A stretch of DNA of 64,000 bases from Nematostella vectensis (Eukaryota > Cnidaria > Anthozoa > Actiniaria > Edwardsiidae). Each line of letters opens with the position of its first letter. The stretch's first letter is position 1. The stretch is taken from the NCBI RefSeq assembly GCF_932526225.1, contig NC_064045.1:2767998-2831997 (forward strand), in the 5' to 3' direction. The position numbers and the translations under genes were made by a program. Shown one piece after another: positions 50,150 to 61,900 of this stretch. The notes beneath the pieces are model-generated. The model did not search any database. It had not been told where the DNA came from and was given only the letters and a program-made list of their open reading frames with translations.

Positions 50150-51668
50150 TATATGTAATAACCTGCCACATTTGTTATAACGGCCACAATTGTAATAAGG
50201 TAGGCCACATTTGTAATAAACTATTTGATATCTCATGAAAGAAACGTCGTACGACAACCAAACTTGGTAGGTGTCATGTAGGTGTCAAGGGGGTGCAATC
50301 AGATGGTCACGGGATATGTGACGTAATCAATGACGTCACCAAAAACAAAAATATCCATATCCCATGCAAGAAGCACGTATGACAACCTAACTTGATAGGT
50401 GTCATGTAGGTATCAAGGGGGGTGCAACAAGATGGTCACATGATGTGTGACGTCATCGATGACGTCATAACAAATATCGTATGACGACGCTAGTGTCAAG
50501 GCAGTGTCAACAAAATGGTCACGTGATATGTGACGTCATCGATGACGTCATCAAAGAAAAAGGAAATAATATCTCAAGAACTGAGCTTATAAAGGCAACC
50601 TAACTGAGAGTAATTTATGTTATTTATACAGTGGAACCCCGATATACACGCGCCCATCTCTTGGGCGAAAGAAAAATATTATTTTAAGATCCACCACACA
50701 GTAAGTCGAGCGCAAACACTTAGTTTTTAGTTGGTCTAGAAGGGCGTGCATTGTGATGCCTTGTGTATGTGTCTAAAAATAATTTTCCGCCCGAGATAGA
50801 TGGGCGCGTATGTAGTGCCAGATGGACACTCGTATCATTGTAATCACCTGCTATCATTCTTATAACATAATAAGGCGTGCGTTATATTATTAATGAGTTA
50901 AAATGATTGTTACTTAATTAAAAAATATTTACTATTACTGTTGGGAGCACATTGATTGTGAGAATAATAGTTGGTTATCATTAATTATCAGAATTGCCTT
51001 GTTTTTATCATGATGTGACTAAATATGCATTTTGTTGTCAAGAGCATATTAGTCTTTCTTTTACGGGATAAGATATAATCCTTGATGTTTGCCTTATCGA
51101 CTTGAGTAGATGATCGATGACGTCATTTTGATTGATTCTGTCGCTACCTCTTCCTTGTCTCTCGAAAACAATCAAATTCTTCTTGTTTACCAGATAACTT
51201 AAGCCACTGCCTAAAAGCGGAGCTCCAAACCAGAACTTTGATTATTTTTGTTCGATAATTTTAATATAAAGCTTTATGACTGCTTGTGACGCTATCGATT
51301 AAGTCGCACATTACGTGATCTATCTCTTCGATCTGCCTACCTAAGCTACATGATATTATCCGAGTTTGGATGTCTGACAATGTTTCAACTTGAGATATGA
51401 ATATCTTGATGTCGATGACGTCATACATCACGTAACCATTCTGTCTCACATTATCGACACTCGCATGGCATTTTATGTTTATATTTATTTTTAATGACTC
51501 CATGGATGACGTCACATATCACGTGACCACCTGGTTGCATCCCCCATGACACCCACGTGACACCTACCAAGTTTGGATGTCAAACGATGCTTCTTTCATG
51601 AGATATCGGATAGTTTATTACAAATATGGCCGTTATAACAAATGTGGCAGGTTATTACAAATGTGGCC
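50150..51668. mobile_element. 1.5-kb foldback element with long inverted arms and TGACGTCA sites
   Basis: The arms at about 50150-50560 and 51270-51668 are inverted copies. Shared blocks include GGCCACATTTGTAATAAAC, GATATCTCATGAAAG, AACTTGGTAGGTGTCA and GTGATATGTGACGTCAT. Eight TGACGTCA palindromes lie at 50331, 50448, 50460, 50531, 50543, 51118, 51416 and 51507. No transposase was seen. Confidence 0.8.
50628..50815. mobile_element. Small pogo-like MITE candidate inside the foldback loop
   Basis: It begins CAGTGGAACCCCGATATAC, resembling pogo/Tigger-type termini. ACGCGCCCATCTCTTGGGCG on the left is matched by CGCCCGAGATAGATGGGCGC near 50790. The right extreme is not a clean inverted copy, so this is tentative. 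Confidence 0.45.
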
Positions 51669-52117
51669 TCAACAGACGTTTATTGTCGGACTTGGCTACG
51701 TACCAGAGTGATCTGGCTTATGCTTTATAGTTTTGTTTACAATTAGCACGTCTATTGCGAACCGAAAGTGACCTTCCGCCGTTGTGTGTGTGTGTGGGGG
51801 GGGCATCCACACCCCTTGCACCCCCCCCCCTGGTACGCGCTTGACTTCTTGAATAAGGAACTATTTTCGGCCCTTATAAGCTAACAGCGCCCCTGTATCT
51901 TGAGCGATAAGCTGTGCAAAGATATAAGTATAATTAAAGATCACGAAGATTAATGATACGAATTTTTTTCAAGAACAATGTGTGTTATGTCATATTCTCA
52001 GCAGATATTCAGCATTTCATCACATGTACATGAGTGAAAAACAAGTCCAAACGTCGTATTATCCATGAGCCGTATTCAATGCAAATTTATGCAAATGAAT
52101 CAAGTCGATTGTTTTAT
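51654..52117 (+). repeat. Right member of a roughly 480-bp inverted repeat pair
   Basis: Reverse complement of 46551-47042 with small differences. The pair encloses about 4.6 kb that includes the last coding exon of SNX8. Confidence 0.85.
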
Positions 52118-52140
52118 ATGGATAATATACGACGTTTGAA
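52049..52140. repeat. 90-bp palindromic element
   Basis: AACGTCGTATTATCCAT at the left and ATGGATAATATACGACGTT at the right are near-perfect inverted repeats around a short centre. The left arm and centre are also present in the copy at 46551. Confidence 0.6.
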
Positions 52141-52880
52141 TTAAGTCTTAGCTCACGTATTTAAAGTCTATATAACCTTTCAGAGTTGATAGATTTCGTC
52201 AATTCTTTATATATTCATCTTCCAAAAGGTATGTGGCCCGTGTGGATAAAACACGCGTTTGCGCGAATAACTCAAATCTGTAATATTGAGGTATTTTTGT
52301 CAACCTTCGGAAAAAAGGCCGTGAACTGAAAGGCCCCGGTCACTTGGGGCGTAGATCGAGATGTCAATCAAATTACATGAGAAAATATATGCACACATAT
52401 TTAACTTAGTTATGGCTGAAGTTGCAGTGTGTTGTCACCTTTATATAGTATTCAACGTGGTAGTCGTGGTAGTATGTGTCTGTCCGTCCGTCCGTGTGTC
52501 AGTCTGCAAGGCCTGGAGTTCCTCATAGCACGTGAATAGGCCATTCCTCAACTACAAGAATGCAGCGCGCATTTTTAAGCTTGAACCAAACGAAGTGTGC
52601 GCTGCATGACGGTAGTTGAGGCACTCCATGTCGAGTGCGCGCGAATGCTGGAAATCACCCGTCCATGTGCTCTGTCCAACTCCAGGTCCGTACAGACTGA
52701 TGTACGCCACATTTGAAGCTATTTTCGGAAAGTCGACCATGTTCGGACTTCAAAGAGAAGTTTAAAAATCATATTGATAGACTAGTCAAAATGAGTATTC
52801 AGGGAAATAAAAATTAAAGAAAGCCACTGGAATAATACATGCCTCACTTCATTCAATTCCCAACATGACCGCTGAGGCGT

Positions 52881-52894
52881 GTGTGACGTCACAC
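52881..52894. promoter_or_regulatory. Perfect CRE palindrome upstream of the REJ gene
   Basis: GTGTGACGTCACAC lies about 65 bp upstream of the start codon at 52959. It fits a CREB/ATF site in a proximal promoter. Motif and position only. Confidence 0.5.
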
Positions 52895-52958
52895 GCTCGG
52901 AGCCTATTGACCAGAATGAAGTTATTTGCTTATTTTCAGACTGCCATAAGCGATTATC

Positions 52959-55900
52959 ATGTGGAGGACTTACGTATTTTTAGTGCTGCTTACTTATCGG
53001 ATATCTGTGATAGACGTAAACTCTCAAACTGATCCGCCAACCGATCCGCCAACTGATCCGCCAACTGATCTTCCAACCGATCCGCCAACTCTCCTAGCAA
53101 CGGAAGCTTTGGCAACCACGGAACAAAGTGCCCTAGCCACGGAAGCCATCGCACCCACAAGTACCGCGGAACCCACAAGTACCGCGGAACCCACAAGTAC
53201 CGTGGAACCCACAAGTACCGTGGTACCCACAAGTACCGTGGAACCCACAAGTACCGTGGTACCCACAAGTACCGTGAAACCCACAAGTACCGTGGAACCC
53301 ACAAGTACCGTGAAACCCACAAGTATCGTGGAACCCACAAGTATCGTGGAACCCACAAGTACCGTGGTACCCACAAGTACCGTGGAACCCACAAGTACCG
53401 TGAAACCTACAAGTACCGTGGAACCCACAAGTACCGTGGAACTAACAACTACCGTGGTACCCACAAGTACCGTGGAACCCACAAGTACCTTGGAAGCTAC
53501 TACCATGATGGCCCCAACGACCGAGTCTCCTACGAGCTCTCGGTCAACATCCGAGGTCGTCATCAAATTCAGGGTAACAAGCAAGTCGTTCAGTATAGGT
53601 CTGGTAGACGAAGACTCATCTGACTTCAAAGAGCTAAAAAATGACATCACCTCAGAGGTATGGAATTTTGCACTGGAAGCATGACTGTGTTCAAACGCTT
53701 TGCATGACACAGGCAACCCAAAGTTGGAATTATCGGGGTTCCATTGCAGGGTGTTTTTTATTTGTGTGGATTGTTCTCTTTGCTTTACAAATACAACGCA
53801 TACAGGATACAAAAAGGAAGTTTCATATGGTTTGTCCTGACACCTTTCTGTTATTATTTTAGCTCAGGAAAACTTTGTCGCCTTTTCTTCTCCATAGCGT
53901 CAATGTGAAACAATTCAGGTAAGAAACAAACGATATTCATAGAACTTGTGGTGGCAATGCCGAAGCCAGCCAATTATTTCACATGAGACACAGAGACTCT
54001 TGATGAGCCCAACTTGTCCTTTTGTGCAGCGTGTCATGGTGTGTTGCATGGCAACGCGTGTAATAGCGTGTCATGGTGTGTTATGCATGGCGTGTCATGG
54101 GGTGTCATGGTGTGTTATGCATGGCGACGCGTGTAATGGTGTGTCATGGCGTGTCATGGTGTGTTATGCATAGCGTGGCGTGTCATGGTGTGTTATGCAT
54201 AGCGTGGCGTGTCATGGCGTGTCATGGTGTGTTATGCATAGCGTGGTGTGTCATGGTGTGTTATGCATAGCGTGGCCTGTCATGGCGTGTCATTGTGTGT
54301 TATGCATAGCGTGGCCTGTCATGGCGTGTCATTGTGTGTCATGGCGTGTCATGGTGTGTTATGCATAGCGTGGCGTGTAATGGCGTGTCATGGTGTGTTA
54401 TGCATGGCGTGGCGTGTCATGGTGTGTTATGCATAGCGTGGCGTGTAATGGCGTGTCATGGTGTGTTATGCATGGCGTGGCGTGTCATGGAGTGTCATTG
54501 TGTGTCATGGCGTGTCATGGTGTGTTATGCATGGCGTGGCCTGTCATGGCGTGTCATGGTGTGTTATGCATGGCGTGGCCTGTCATGGCGTGTCATGGTG
54601 TGTTATGCATGGCGTGGCGCGTCATGGCGTGTCATGGCGTGTCATGGGTGTTATGGTGTGTTATGCATGGCGTGGCCTGTCATGGCGGGTCATGGTGTGT
54701 TATGCATAGCGTGGCCTGTCATGGCGTGTCATTGTGTGTCATGGCGTGTCATGGTGTGCTATGCATGGCGTGACGTGTCATGGTATGTTATGCATAGCGT
54801 GGCGTGTAATTGCGTGTCATGGTGTGTTATGCATGGCGTGTCATGCATGGCGTGTCATGGTATGTCATGGCGTGTCATGGTGTGCTATGCATGGCGTGGC
54901 CTGTAATGGTGTGTCATGGCGTGTCATGGCGTGTTATGCATGGCGTGGCGTGTCATGGCGTGTCATGGTGTGTCATGGCGTGTCATGGTGTGTTATGCAT
55001 GGCGTGGCCTGTCATGGTGTGTTATGCATGGCGTGGCGTATCGTGGCGTGTTATGGCGTGTCATGGTGTGTCATGGCGTGTCATGGGGTGTCATGGTGTG
55101 TTATGCATGGCGTGGCGTGTCTTGGCGTGTCATGGCGTGTCATGGTGTGTCATGTCATGGTGTGTCATGGCGTGATTCAATGCGTACAAAAGCCTCTCAT
55201 AAGCGACCGCCCATTGACATTCTATTTATTCCATGCGTACAAAAAGCCCCTCATAAGCGACCACCCATTGGCATTCTATTGATTCCGTGCGTACAAAAGC
55301 CCCTCATAAGCGACCACCCATTGGCATTCTATTGATTCCATGCGTACAAAAGCCCCTCATAAGCGACCACCCATTGACATTTGATTGATTCCATGCGTAC
55401 AAAAGCCCCTCATAAGCGACCACCCATTGACAGTCTATTGATTCCATGCGTACAAAAGCCCCTCATAAGCGACCACCCATTGACATTCGATTGATTCCAT
55501 GCGTACAAAAGCCCTTCATAAGCGACCACCCATTGACATTCGATTGATTCCGTGCGTACAAAAGCCCCTCGTAAGCGACCACCCATTGACATTCTATTGA
55601 TTCCATGCGTACAAAAGCCCCTCATAAGCGACCACCTTGATGAGATATTGCTTTGTATAGCGTCCACTCGACGCTACACATCGATACTACATTACGCATT
55701 GAAGTGTACTCCGGCGACGAGGAGAGTGTGAAGAACAAACAAAAGACGGCGGTTGAGTCGGGTAGCATCGGCACGTTCTCTGTCGACAAAAGCTTTTTTG
55801 TGTGGATTCAGCACGGTAAGTAACTATTCTCCATCTAGCTGGCTCTGCTACACTAGGTTGATCACATAACAAAGGAAATAATGGGGAACTGTTTTACGCC

Positions 55901-58900
55901 CCCCCAACCCTTCCCCCCCCCCGGTCATAACCCAACCCCCAACCCCACCAACATAATATTCAAACAGCGCCATTCGTAAAGGGTCTTCAAATATCTGCTG
56001 TGGGGGTCCAACGTTCATTCAAGTGAGGAATTCCGAGCGCCTTATTCATTAAGCTTATATAAGCTTGATTTCATTTTTATTTATATTAGTTTTAAAAAGA
56101 AAATTTGCTGACATATACTTTCTTTTAAAATCTTCAGACACCAAATGCAATTTTCCGACTGTAAAGATCCAAAATCTAGGGCAGACCATTCCTACAGCTA
56201 AAATCATCACCTTGTCCGAGTCCTATATTGTGCAGTCCTCTATCTCGCTTAACTGCTCCTTGCCCGATACGGCATTCGCGTGGTGGGTACGACCTGTCAC
56301 CGGAGTTGCGCCATCCTTAGCCGTGTCTCCTTCATATGAGGTAACTATGATCACCCAACCAACGGAGTAAAGTTCTACCGTGATACCTCTGTTAAGCGGC
56401 CACCCTAGGGACCAAGACAAATGACCCATTTTTAGGGGGTGAACGCTTAATAGAGGTGACCGTTTTTAATAGAGGTGACCGCTTAATAGAGGTGACCGCT
56501 TAATAGATGTAGAGTAACAGCTTTTAATAGAGGTGACCGCTTAATAGTTGTAGAGTAACAGCTTTTAATAGAGGTGACCGCTTGATAGACGTAGAGTAAC
56601 AGCTTTTAATAGAGGTGACCGCTTGATAGAGGTGACCGTTTTTAATAGAGGTGACCGTTTTTAATAGAGGTGACCGCTTGATAGAGGTGACCGCTTGATA
56701 GAGGTGACCGTTTTTAATAGAGGTGACCGCTTGATAGACGTGACCGCTTAATAGAGGTGAACGCCTGATAGAGGTGACCGCTTGATAGAGGTGACCGCTT
56801 AATAGAGGTGACCGCTTGATAGACGTGACCGCTTAATAGTTGTAGAGTAACATCTTTTAATAGAGGTGACCGCTTGATAGAGGTGACCGCTTGATAGAGG
56901 TGACCGCTTGATAGAGGTGACCGCTTGATAGAGGTGACCGCTTGATAGAGGTGACCGCTTGATAGAGGTGACCGCTTGATAGAGGTGACCGCTTAATAGA
57001 GGTGACCCAGGCCCGTACCCAGGATTTTTCTTGGGGGGGGGGGAGGTGCGAAATCCCAAAAAAATGGACCTAATTTTTCCAGGGGGGGAGGGGGAGGGAG
57101 TTTTCTCATAAAAATCTGACCCCCCCTTAAAGAACAAAAAGGGACATTTTTATGCCTTTGCAGTATCTCCAAGGGACGTTTATTGTCAGATTTGGCTACA
57201 AAAAGGTCTGACTTATGGATTGTTGACATACTAGAGTGATATCGCTTATGCTTTATAATTTTGTCTACAAATAGCACGTCTATTGAGAACCGAAAGTGGA
57301 CCTTCGACCGTTGTGGGGGGAGGGGGGTGCGTTTGCACTCCCTGCACCCCCCCTGGGTACGGGCCTGACCGCTTGATAGAGGTGACCGCTTTTTACAGGT
57401 GATCGCTTGATAGAGGTGACCATTTAATAGAGGTGACCGTTTAATAGAGGTGACCGCTTAATAGAGGTGACCGTTTAATAGAGGTGACCGTTTAATAGAG
57501 GTGACCGCTTAATAGAGGTGACCGCTTGATAGAGGTGACCATTTAATAGAGGTGACCGCTTAATAGAGGTGACCGCTTAATCTGCCTAAGGCCTTTTAAA
57601 ACAATTACCCGCGAGAGGCCTTAATAGAGGGTGACCGCTTAATAGAGGTGACTGCTTGATAGACGTGACCGCTTGATAGAAGTAACCGCTTTTAATAGAG
57701 GTGACCGCTTGATAGAAGTGGCCGCTTTTTATAGAGGTGACCGCTTGATAGAGTTGAACGTTTAATAGAGGTTACCGCTTAATAGAGGTGACCGCTTGAT
57801 AGAGGGTGACCTCTTAATCTGCTTAAGGGCCTTGAAAACAATTACCCGCGAGGCGTTAATAGAGGGTGACCGCTTAATTGTGGTGACCCCTTTACGCCTT
57901 TAAGAAGTTACCGTTTGACATATGTGACCGTTTTAAAAATGACCGCTAAATAGACCTATTTTCGTTTCGTAGAAGAAGGCCACATCGGCTGAATGGACCA
58001 TAAACAGGGGCGACCTCCAATACGGTACATACTTGGTGGAGCTACGAGTGACCATGAGCAAGTCGCCGACTGTGTATTCCTCCGACCTGAAGTTCCTCAC
58101 GATCAAGGCTTCACCTCTAAATGTGCAGATCGCTGGAGGGTCTCTAGTCAAACGCGGGCTCACCAAACCGATAACCATCGACGCCTCGCCTTCTACTGAC
58201 CCTGACATTGGGCCTGGGGATTACTCAGGGATGACCTTTTATTGGATTTGCAAAAAAAGCACCGAAACTTTCCCTTCGTTAGATGTATCGAAGATAGGTG
58301 TAATTCCTATTTCCGGTGGCTCAGGTGGTTGCTACGACACCGGCATTGGTCGGTTACCTAAAAACGACCGAACTATCACCATGAGTGTCAGCGGGCTTAA
58401 TGTCAACCTTAAGTATGATGTGAAGCTTGTGGTAACCAAAGGAACACGTACAGGGGAGTTTGTACAAACGGTGGAAACTGTGCTTGGAGATCCGCCTCAG
58501 ATTGCCATAAGGTAAAAGCAAATGAATTTATCAGTTTGCAAATATACATACTGCTACGGTAAGATTAATATATTGAGTAAAAGTTAATGTGTAAGCACTG
58601 TTCCTGAAGACGGCGCGGAACTTGTTTCTGTTTTTCTGGCCATGAGCCTTCAAACCATCCTCGGAAACCCAGGGGTATTTTGCTCTAACGTTTCACTCGC
58701 GAGAAAAATAACCCCTGGGAAACAGTAAGGAACGAACTTGGCAAAAAAATCGAGGCCTATGGTGAGCTGTGATTGGTCGACCTCCCGAGGTCGACCAATC
58801 ACAGGCGCGCTTCCCGAACAATGCACCAAAAATTTACATAACTGCTCTGTGTTGGCTAGAGATCAAATATGGCTTCTAGCGCGAACAACTTCTTATTCGA

Positions 58901-61900
58901 ACGGCTAATTCCCGACATCATTTCAGCGTTAAAAAACACGTTTAGAGTGTCTTCATTGAAGCCAGAACAGCTTTTGTACGTACTTAACGTTACGTCGATA
59001 TTTGCAACCCAAAGAACACTGACATTCTAGTCAAGGGAAAAGCGAGGATCGTGCTTGAGTCATTCGGCAGTGAAACGGTAAAGCTATTACTTTGCACCGA
59101 AGTTTAAGCTTACAGAGGGAATGTCGTAGATCCTTGGCTTGCAAAATGTGCAAATAAAGTCCGTAAAACCTTCTTTTATGCTTTCCCCACTTAGCGTCCA
59201 TAGAACGAGAGCTGCTTTAACCCGCGCTTTGTTTACTGGGCATTGATACAAAACAAGACAGTGTTTGAATCATAATGGCTGTTAGCCCAAAGCCGCTTTA
59301 TTAATAAAATTTGTCAAAATATATAATTTGCTCTGATAAATCTAAAAATTGCCCAATAAAGGTGAGGGCAAACAACGCCAAATGCATTGTGGGTTATAAT
59401 CCACAATGCAGCCCCACATTTCTTCCAGTAATTGGGGAGGGTTGTTCTTCAAGCAAATGCGATCCGAATAGCGTGTGCCTTTTTTATTATCTGAGACTGT
59501 TTCCCCGCAAACGCGGCAATAACTCACGATTGCCTTTTCCGAGTAGAGAAGGCTAAACCATTTTTCTTTCGTAAATTACAAAAGACCGAGCTGGCAAAAC
59601 GGTAAACTATATCTAAACGCGTAAAATTTTCCCAAGTGATTTGCCTCCAAAAAAGATTGATCGATGACAGCTTTTGACATCTTTAATCCCCAGGGACCCA
59701 GGCGCCGTCGTCTGTTGCGACGGCTTTTTTGCCAAGTTCGTTCCTTACTGTTCCCCAGGGGTTATTTTTCTCGCGAGTGAAACGTTAGAGCAAAATACCA
59801 CTGGGTTTCCGAGGATGCCTTCAAACTAAAGCAGACAGTAAAGTAGCTATAAATCAACGCGAGGTTTAAAAAATTTTATACACCTCTGTAAAACAGAGTT
59901 GTTGTGCTGATGTTTTGAGCGTTAGCCCCTCGTCGGAGCAAGAGAAACTTGTGTCGGATGGGGGTGGTATTAATATGGTACAATAGAGGGTAAAGGCCAC
60001 TGCATTTTGTAACTTTTTCCATTGCGTCCTATAGCTGTATTACGAACTGTGGTTTAAAGGTGCGGCCCTCTTCGCGCCTTAAGCTCAGTACCAGCTGCAC
60101 GGCATCAAGCGACGTCTGTAACAAACTTGTCTATCAGTGGGTCGTGGAGGAGGAAGATGGCGCCTCTTTGACCAAGACGGGAATCAACTCTCCAGATTTA
60201 GTCATCGCGAAGGACAAATTGAGCGGGGATGCCAAGTAAGGCCTTGTCATTTCTTACAGAGTGAGCCTCGCTTTCTTGAATAAGAAAATCTAAAATGGCT
60301 CGAATTATTGGGAACTCAAGGATGCGAATAAAGTAGTTAAAGGGGGAAAGAAATCACCTTAATTTACCGTGCCAAGCTTCGAGTTATCGAGAGGCTTGTC
60401 TTTAAAAACACCCCAAATTTCTCAGAGTTAAAAACTAAAGTGACTGCCCACAAAAACCAAATGCTTCTTGTCTAGGAGCAACAACGGAATACAGGGCCAA
60501 TTGGGGCTTTACACATTTACGAGGCAGTAAAATATAATAAAAATGCAAATATGTTTGGATGGAGCCCTGAATTCTGTTGTTTCTATTAATCCGAAGAAGA
60601 GTTCAAGTATTGTGCTGTTGTCTATATCTGCTGTTTATGTTCAGGTACAGAGTAAAGGTTAGTGTGAAGGCGCCGAATGTGGCGGAAGGAATAGCGAACT
60701 ACGAGTTCCAGACGAACAAACCACCATCTGGTGGGTCATGCGCAGTAACACCTGAGACTGGAGAAATGCTCAACACAAAGTTCACGTTATCTTGTCAGGT
60801 AATGCACGTTATCTTGTATGGTAATGCACGTTATCTTGTCAGGTAATGCACGTTATCTTGTCAGGTAATGCACGTTATCTTGTCAGGTGATGCACGTTAT
60901 CTTGTCGGGTAATGCACGTTATCTTGTCAGGTAATGCACGTTATCTTGTATGGTAATGCACGTTATCTTGTCAGGTGATGCACGTTATCTTGTAAGGTAA
61001 TGCACGTTATCTTGTCAGGTAATGCACGTTATCTTGTCAGGTAATGCACGTTATCTTGTCAGGTAATGCACGTTATCTTGTCAGGTGATGCACGTTATCT
61101 TGTAAGGTAATGCCCGTTATCTTGTAAGGTAATGCACGTTATCTTGTCAGGTAATGCACGTTATCTTGTCAGGTGATGCACGTTATCTTGTCAGGTAATG
61201 CACGTTATCTTGTCAGGTGATGCACGTTATCTTGTAAGGTAATGCCCGTTATCTTGTAAGGTAATGACCGTTATCTTGTAAGGTAATGCACGTTATCTTG
61301 CCAGGTGATGCACGTTATCTTGTCGGGTAATGCACGTTATCTTGTCGTGTAATGCACGTTATCTTGTCAGGTGATGCACGTTATCTTGTCAGGTAATGCA
61401 CGTTATCTTGTCAGGTGATGCACGTTATCTTGTCGGGTAATGCACGTTATCTTGTCAGGTAATGCACGTTATCTTGTCAGGTCATGCACGTTATCTTGTC
61501 AGGTAATGCACGTTATCTTGTCAGGTGATGCACGTTATCTTGTCAGGTGATGCACGTTTCTTGTCGGGTGATGTACGTTATCTTGTCAGGTGATGCACGT
61601 TATTTTGTCAGGTAATGCACGTTATCTTGTCAGGTGATGCACGTTATCTTGTCAGGTGATGCACGTTATCTTGTCAGGTAATGCACGTTATCTTGTCAGG
61701 TGATGCACGTTATCTTGTCAGGTGATGCACGTTATCTTGTCGGGTAATGCACGTTATCTTGTCGGGTGATGCACGTTATCTTGTCAGGTAATGCACGTCA
61801 GGTAATGCCAAAATTCCCAGTCCTTCCAAGGTCTTTCTCCTCCCATTACAACTTAGCGAGTAGCGAGAAATCCTATTAACACCGCCCTTAATTCCTTTTA

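Larger units (their letters stand above)
50014..51838. mobile_element. MITE family B element split by a nested foldback element
   Basis: The left part (50014 to about 50145) starts CGTACCAAGGATTTTTCTTG and matches the left half of the intact family B copy at 57008. The right part (about 51669-51838) starts with CAACAGACGTTTATTGTC-type sequence and ends CCCTGGTACGCG, matching its right half. About 1.5 kb of unrelated inverted-repeat DNA separates the halves, as expected for insertion of one transposon into another. Confidence 0.8.

Noticed and set aside
53024-53812. 262-codon minus frame with VLVGSTV repeats
   Set aside because: Antisense shadow of the exon 1 stalk repeat of the REJ-family gene.
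54334-55335. Cys/Trp/His-rich frames such as HGVSWCVMHG
   Set aside because: They are the intron 2 minisatellite of the REJ gene, between exons that join in phase without it.
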